From assembly GCA_017632695.1 (NCBI GenBank), contig JAGBQS010000159.1, forward strand, positions 1 to 7,618: 7,618 nucleotides of DNA, read 5' to 3'. A program made the translations under genes and the position numbers. The notes below the pieces were generated by a model. That model saw only the letters and a list, made by a program, of their open reading frames with translations, ran no database searches and was not told where the DNA came from. Position 1 is the stretch's first letter, and each line of letters starts with the position of its first letter. Origin of the DNA: Bacteroidales bacterium. GTDB taxonomy: Bacteria; Bacteroidota; Bacteroidia; Bacteroidales; UBA3663. Positions 5,519 to 7,618 of the stretch are shown piece by piece.

Positions 5519-6079
5519 ATGGCTACAAAGATCCGTCTTGCACGACATGGTCACAAAGACTACGCTTTCTATTCAATCGTAGTCGCAGATAGCAGAGCGC
5601 CACGTGATGGTAAGTATATTGAGAAGATCGGTACTTACAATCCAAACACGAATCCTGCTACTATCGACATTAACTTCGAGCGCGCCCTCTATTGGGTAGA
5701 AACTGGCGCTCAGCCAACTCTTACAACCGAGAAGATCCTCTCGTACGAGGGCGTTCTCCTGATGAAGCACCTTCGTGGTGGTATCAAGAAGGGTGCTCTG
5801 ACTGAGGCTCAGGCTCAGGCTAAGTTCGACGCTTGGAAGGCTGCCAAGCAGGCTAAGATTGCCGCTAAGGTATCTGGTCTGGCTGAAGCTGCCAAGAAAG
5901 CTGCTGTTGCTGCTGCTGAAGCTGAGGTTGCCGTTAAGAAGGCTAAGGCTGAGGCTGTTGCTGCCAAGCGTGCCGAACTCGCTGCCAAGGCTGCCGAAGA
6001 GGCTGCTGCCAAGGCTGCTGAGGAAGCTGCTGCTGAAGCACCTGCTGAAGAGGCTGCTGAGGCTCCTGCTGAGGCATAA
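5519..6079 (+). CDS. rpsP: 30S ribosomal protein bS16 with long Ala/Lys/Glu-rich tail
   Basis: bS16 is a structural protein of the small ribosomal subunit that helps 16S rRNA folding. Residues 1-85 are the conserved S16 domain: KIRLARHGHK near the start, VVADSRAPRDG (21-31), IGTYNP (37-42) and a GAQPTLTTEKIL stretch (63-74). Residues 86-110 form a charged linker. From about 111 to 186 the chain is almost only Ala, Lys and Glu, then Ala, Glu and Pro, as in a helical or disordered tail. Total length is 186 residues, against about 80-90 in most bacteria. Long tails are known in Bacteroidetes bS16. Codon use in the tail is very repetitive (GCTGCT, GCTGAG, GCCAAG). The gene has its own strong promoter and ends at an intrinsic terminator, so it appears monocistronic, not joined to rimM or trmD. 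Confidence 0.97.
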   Translation: MATKIRLARHGHKDYAFYSIVVADSRAPRDGKYIEKIGTYNPNTNPATIDINFERALYWVETGAQPTLTTEKILSYEGVLLMKHLRGGIKKGALTEAQAQAKFDAWKAAKQAKIAAKVSGLAEAAKKAAVAAAEAEVAVKKAKAEAVAAKRAELAAKAAEEAAAKAAEEAAAEAPAEEAAEAPAEA

Positions 6080-6103
6080 GCTCGATAAGCAAGATAAAAT
6101 TTT

Positions 6104-6147
6104 AAGAAGGGAAGGTTTTAATGTGCTTTCCCTTCTTTTTTTGTTTT
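6104..6147 (+). terminator. Intrinsic terminator of rpsP
   Basis: A 12-base-pair stem (6104-6115 with 6126-6137, including one G-T pair) closes on a 10-base loop and is followed at once by a long T-rich tract (TTTTTTTGTTTTT, running into the stem end). It starts 25 bases after the rpsP stop and is oriented for the + strand. Confidence 0.93.
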
Positions 6148-6182
6148 TGGCCATTAGTTGATGTTCTGATAGAATTCCTGTT

Positions 6183-7322
6183 ATGAGAAACTTTTTTTAT
6201 CGTTATTCTGTTGTCTTATTATTTACTTTGTGCAGCCTGTTTCGTCCCGTTTTGGGTCAGACGGAAGGAGTGCTCCCTGTTATAGCCGGGAATACAGATA
6301 ATAATACGTACCTGCAGCCCTTTCATGAAACAGAACACGCAATTCTTTTTTATAATTGTGAAAATCTTTTCGACTTGAGCGATGACCCTTTGACGCAGGA
6401 CGATGAGTTTACGCCTCAGGGCAGCAGGCATTGGACGTCTTACCGCCAGTACGAGAAACTGGTTGGTCTTGCCAAAGTAATAGTGGATGCCGGAGAGGGG
6501 AAGCCAATCAGTATTATTGGTCTGGCTGAGGTTGAGAATGACAGTGTGCTGCACAGATTGGTAAAAGGTACCGCGCTATGGCGTTGGGAGTACAGTTATG
6601 TGATTACCCGATGCGACGATGTCCGGGGCGTGAATGTCGCTTTGCTCTACCAGCCGACCGACTTCCGGTTGCTTGGCTGGGAAGCCCTGAAGATACCCTT
6701 GCCTAAGGGTAGCCGTCCGACGCGCGACTTGCTTCATGCCTGGGGACGTGTGGTGGGTGGGGATACGCTCGATGTCGTTGTATGTCATTTGCCCAGCCGG
6801 TTGGGAGGAACCCGGTTCAGCGCCCCCAAGCGTAGTGCTGCGCATCGGACAATCCGTCAGCTGTGTGACAGTCTGGATCAACTTCGCCTGCACCCGCATG
6901 TGCTCGTCATGGGCGATATGAACGATTCGCCCGATACCCGCTTGCTGCGCAGGAACATGCAGTTCGGTAACGGGCTTTACAACCTTATGGATTCACTTCA
7001 AAGCGATCTGTTCCGGCTGAAACGCAGCATCGGAACGCACAAATATCAGGGACAATGGTCGATTCTGGATCAGTTCTGGGTAAATCAGGGTTTGCTTCCG
7101 GAAGGAAAAACAATACGGAACCAACCTCAGCAGGCCGACAGCTTTTCTTCGTGTCGCCTTTGGGTTGATTCCGTCCGGATTATCAGCCATCCTTATCTGT
7201 TGGTCGAGGACTATACGCATCTGGGACATCGTCCCAAGCGTTCGTATTATGGTTATCAGTACGAAGGGGGATTCAGCGATCATCTGCCCATTCGGCTGAA
7301 TCTGCATGTCAGGTACCGATAA
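6183..7322 (+). CDS. Secreted endonuclease/exonuclease/phosphatase (EEP) family protein
   Basis: This 379-residue protein is a member of the metal-dependent EEP superfamily, which includes DNase I-like nucleases and phosphoesterases; the substrate cannot be told. A signal peptide (1-25, likely cleavage at VLG-Q) without a lipobox cysteine suggests a soluble exported protein. Catalytic signatures appear in the proper order: FYNCENLFD (56-64), LAEVEN with Glu116, CHLPSR with His202, GDMND (244-248) with Asp245 and Asn247, LDQFW with Asp296, and SDHLP with Asp366-His367. The set is complete, so it should be active. The ATG at 6183 lies about 35 bases after the rpsP terminator. I see no clear TAnnTTTG there, so it may rely on terminator read-through or an unrecognised promoter. 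It converges on the DUF4919-like gene with 20 bases between. Confidence 0.9.
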   Translation: MRNFFYRYSVVLLFTLCSLFRPVLGQTEGVLPVIAGNTDNNTYLQPFHETEHAILFYNCENLFDLSDDPLTQDDEFTPQGSRHWTSYRQYEKLVGLAKVIVDAGEGKPISIIGLAEVENDSVLHRLVKGTALWRWEYSYVITRCDDVRGVNVALLYQPTDFRLLGWEALKIPLPKGSRPTRDLLHAWGRVVGGDTLDVVVCHLPSRLGGTRFSAPKRSAAHRTIRQLCDSLDQLRLHPHVLVMGDMNDSPDTRLLRRNMQFGNGLYNLMDSLQSDLFRLKRSIGTHKYQGQWSILDQFWVNQGLLPEGKTIRNQPQQADSFSSCRLWVDSVRIISHPYLLVEDYTHLGHRPKRSYYGYQYEGGFSDHLPIRLNLHVRYR

Positions 7323-7342
7323 CTCTGATCAGGCAGATCTGT

Positions 7343-7618
7343 TTATTCGTATTTTTTGCGATAAACGTTGGCTGCAGCGTCGAAGATAAAGTAGATGCCC
7401 TGTATATTTTCGGCATTTTCCTTCACTTTCAGATATTCGGTTCGGTTGTCGATGATGGAGTCCTTAACAACTTGAAGACCCATACGGCTCAGGATTTCGT
7501 ATTCATGCTCAACGCTGATAACGTGAATGGCAGATTCCTGTGTCTCACCGTCGCCCGAAGAACTGATGGCATCCAGAAGCCCCTGCTGCTTAATGGACCA
7601 CAGACGATAATTAACCGA
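7343..7618 (-). CDS. 3' end of a DUF4919-like protein (partial, runs off right edge)
   Basis: An uninterrupted - strand frame gives the last 91 residues of a protein, ending in TAA at 7343-7345. The start lies outside the window. The segment contains SGDGETQESAIHVISVEHEYEIL-type sequence (visible pieces: SSSGDGETQ, AIHVISVEHEYE) and a GIYFIFDAAANVY stretch near the end. This is the C-terminal pattern I associate with Bacteroidetes DUF4919 proteins, often exported and of unknown function. Whether this one has a signal peptide cannot be seen. It converges with the EEP gene, and the 20-base gap has no clear terminator. Coding status is strong; the family name is from recognition only. Confidence 0.75.
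   Translation of the reverse strand, partial: SVNYRLWSIKQQGLLDAISSSGDGETQESAIHVISVEHEYEILSRMGLQVVKDSIIDNRTEYLKVKENAENIQGIYFIFDAAANVYRKKYE

Noticed and set aside
5573..6154. Ser/Leu-rich open frame antisense to rpsP
   Set aside because: It is the antisense image of Ala/Lys/Glu codons in the bS16 tail and has no independent support.
5859..6161. Leu/Arg-rich open frame in another frame of the rpsP tail
   Set aside because: It is a frame-shifted reading of the repetitive tail codons and runs through the rpsP terminator.
7325..7341. CTGATCAG and CAGATCTG palindromes between the EEP and DUF4919-like genes
   Set aside because: They are short restriction-site-like palindromes with no T-run, so they are not convincing as a terminator.
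1..7618. CRISPR arrays, transposases, integrases, tRNA or rRNA genes, toxin-antitoxin or phage-defence genes
   Set aside because: I looked for these and found no supporting repeats, motifs or RNA structures. The window is housekeeping in character.

Overview
The window looks like chromosomal DNA from a member of the order Bacteroidales. Three intergenic regions carry the Bacteroidetes promoter pattern (TTTG, about 20 bases, then TAnnTTTG). Start codons generally lack Shine-Dalgarno sequences and sit behind A-rich leaders. The gene families also fit: DUF4834 next to pssA, DUF4919, and ribosomal protein bS16 with a long Ala/Lys/Glu-rich tail. I cannot name the genus from sequence alone.

Layout from left to right. 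Bases 1-97 are non-coding and hold an imperfect inverted repeat plus four TTAAAC direct repeats in helical phase. They probably control a gene lying left of the window. Bases 98-3461 are one compact leftward operon, transcribed psd > pssA > DUF4834 > mnmE > yccF, with gaps of only 24, 6, 12 and 10 bases. It appears to be driven by a single promoter at 3489-3520. A divergent RluA-family pseudouridine synthase (3592-4491) starts from an overlapping promoter. Bases 4492-4779 are a convergent intergenic region with one clear terminator-type hairpin and two weaker inverted repeats. It is followed by a leftward gene for a small secreted Met/Gln/Gly-rich protein (4780-5277). Then comes a strong promoter and structured leader for rpsP (5519-6079), which ends in a textbook intrinsic terminator. 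A secreted endonuclease/exonuclease/phosphatase-family protein (6183-7322) follows. The right edge holds the 3' end of a leftward DUF4919-like gene.

Functionally, psd and pssA make the last two steps to phosphatidylethanolamine: PssA makes phosphatidylserine and Psd decarboxylates it. They share a transcript with a small membrane protein, the tRNA-U34-modifying GTPase MnmE and a YccF membrane protein. Other genes are translation-related (rpsP, the pseudouridine synthase) or envelope/secreted proteins.

This is mostly ordinary housekeeping DNA, and I found no mobile element, CRISPR array, RNA gene or defence system. The points most worth a second look are an MnmE whose GTPase domain lacks the canonical G4 (NKxD) and G5 (SAK) elements and is shortened by roughly 30 residues, the phased repeat array at the left edge, and the rpsP leader with two mutually exclusive hairpins.
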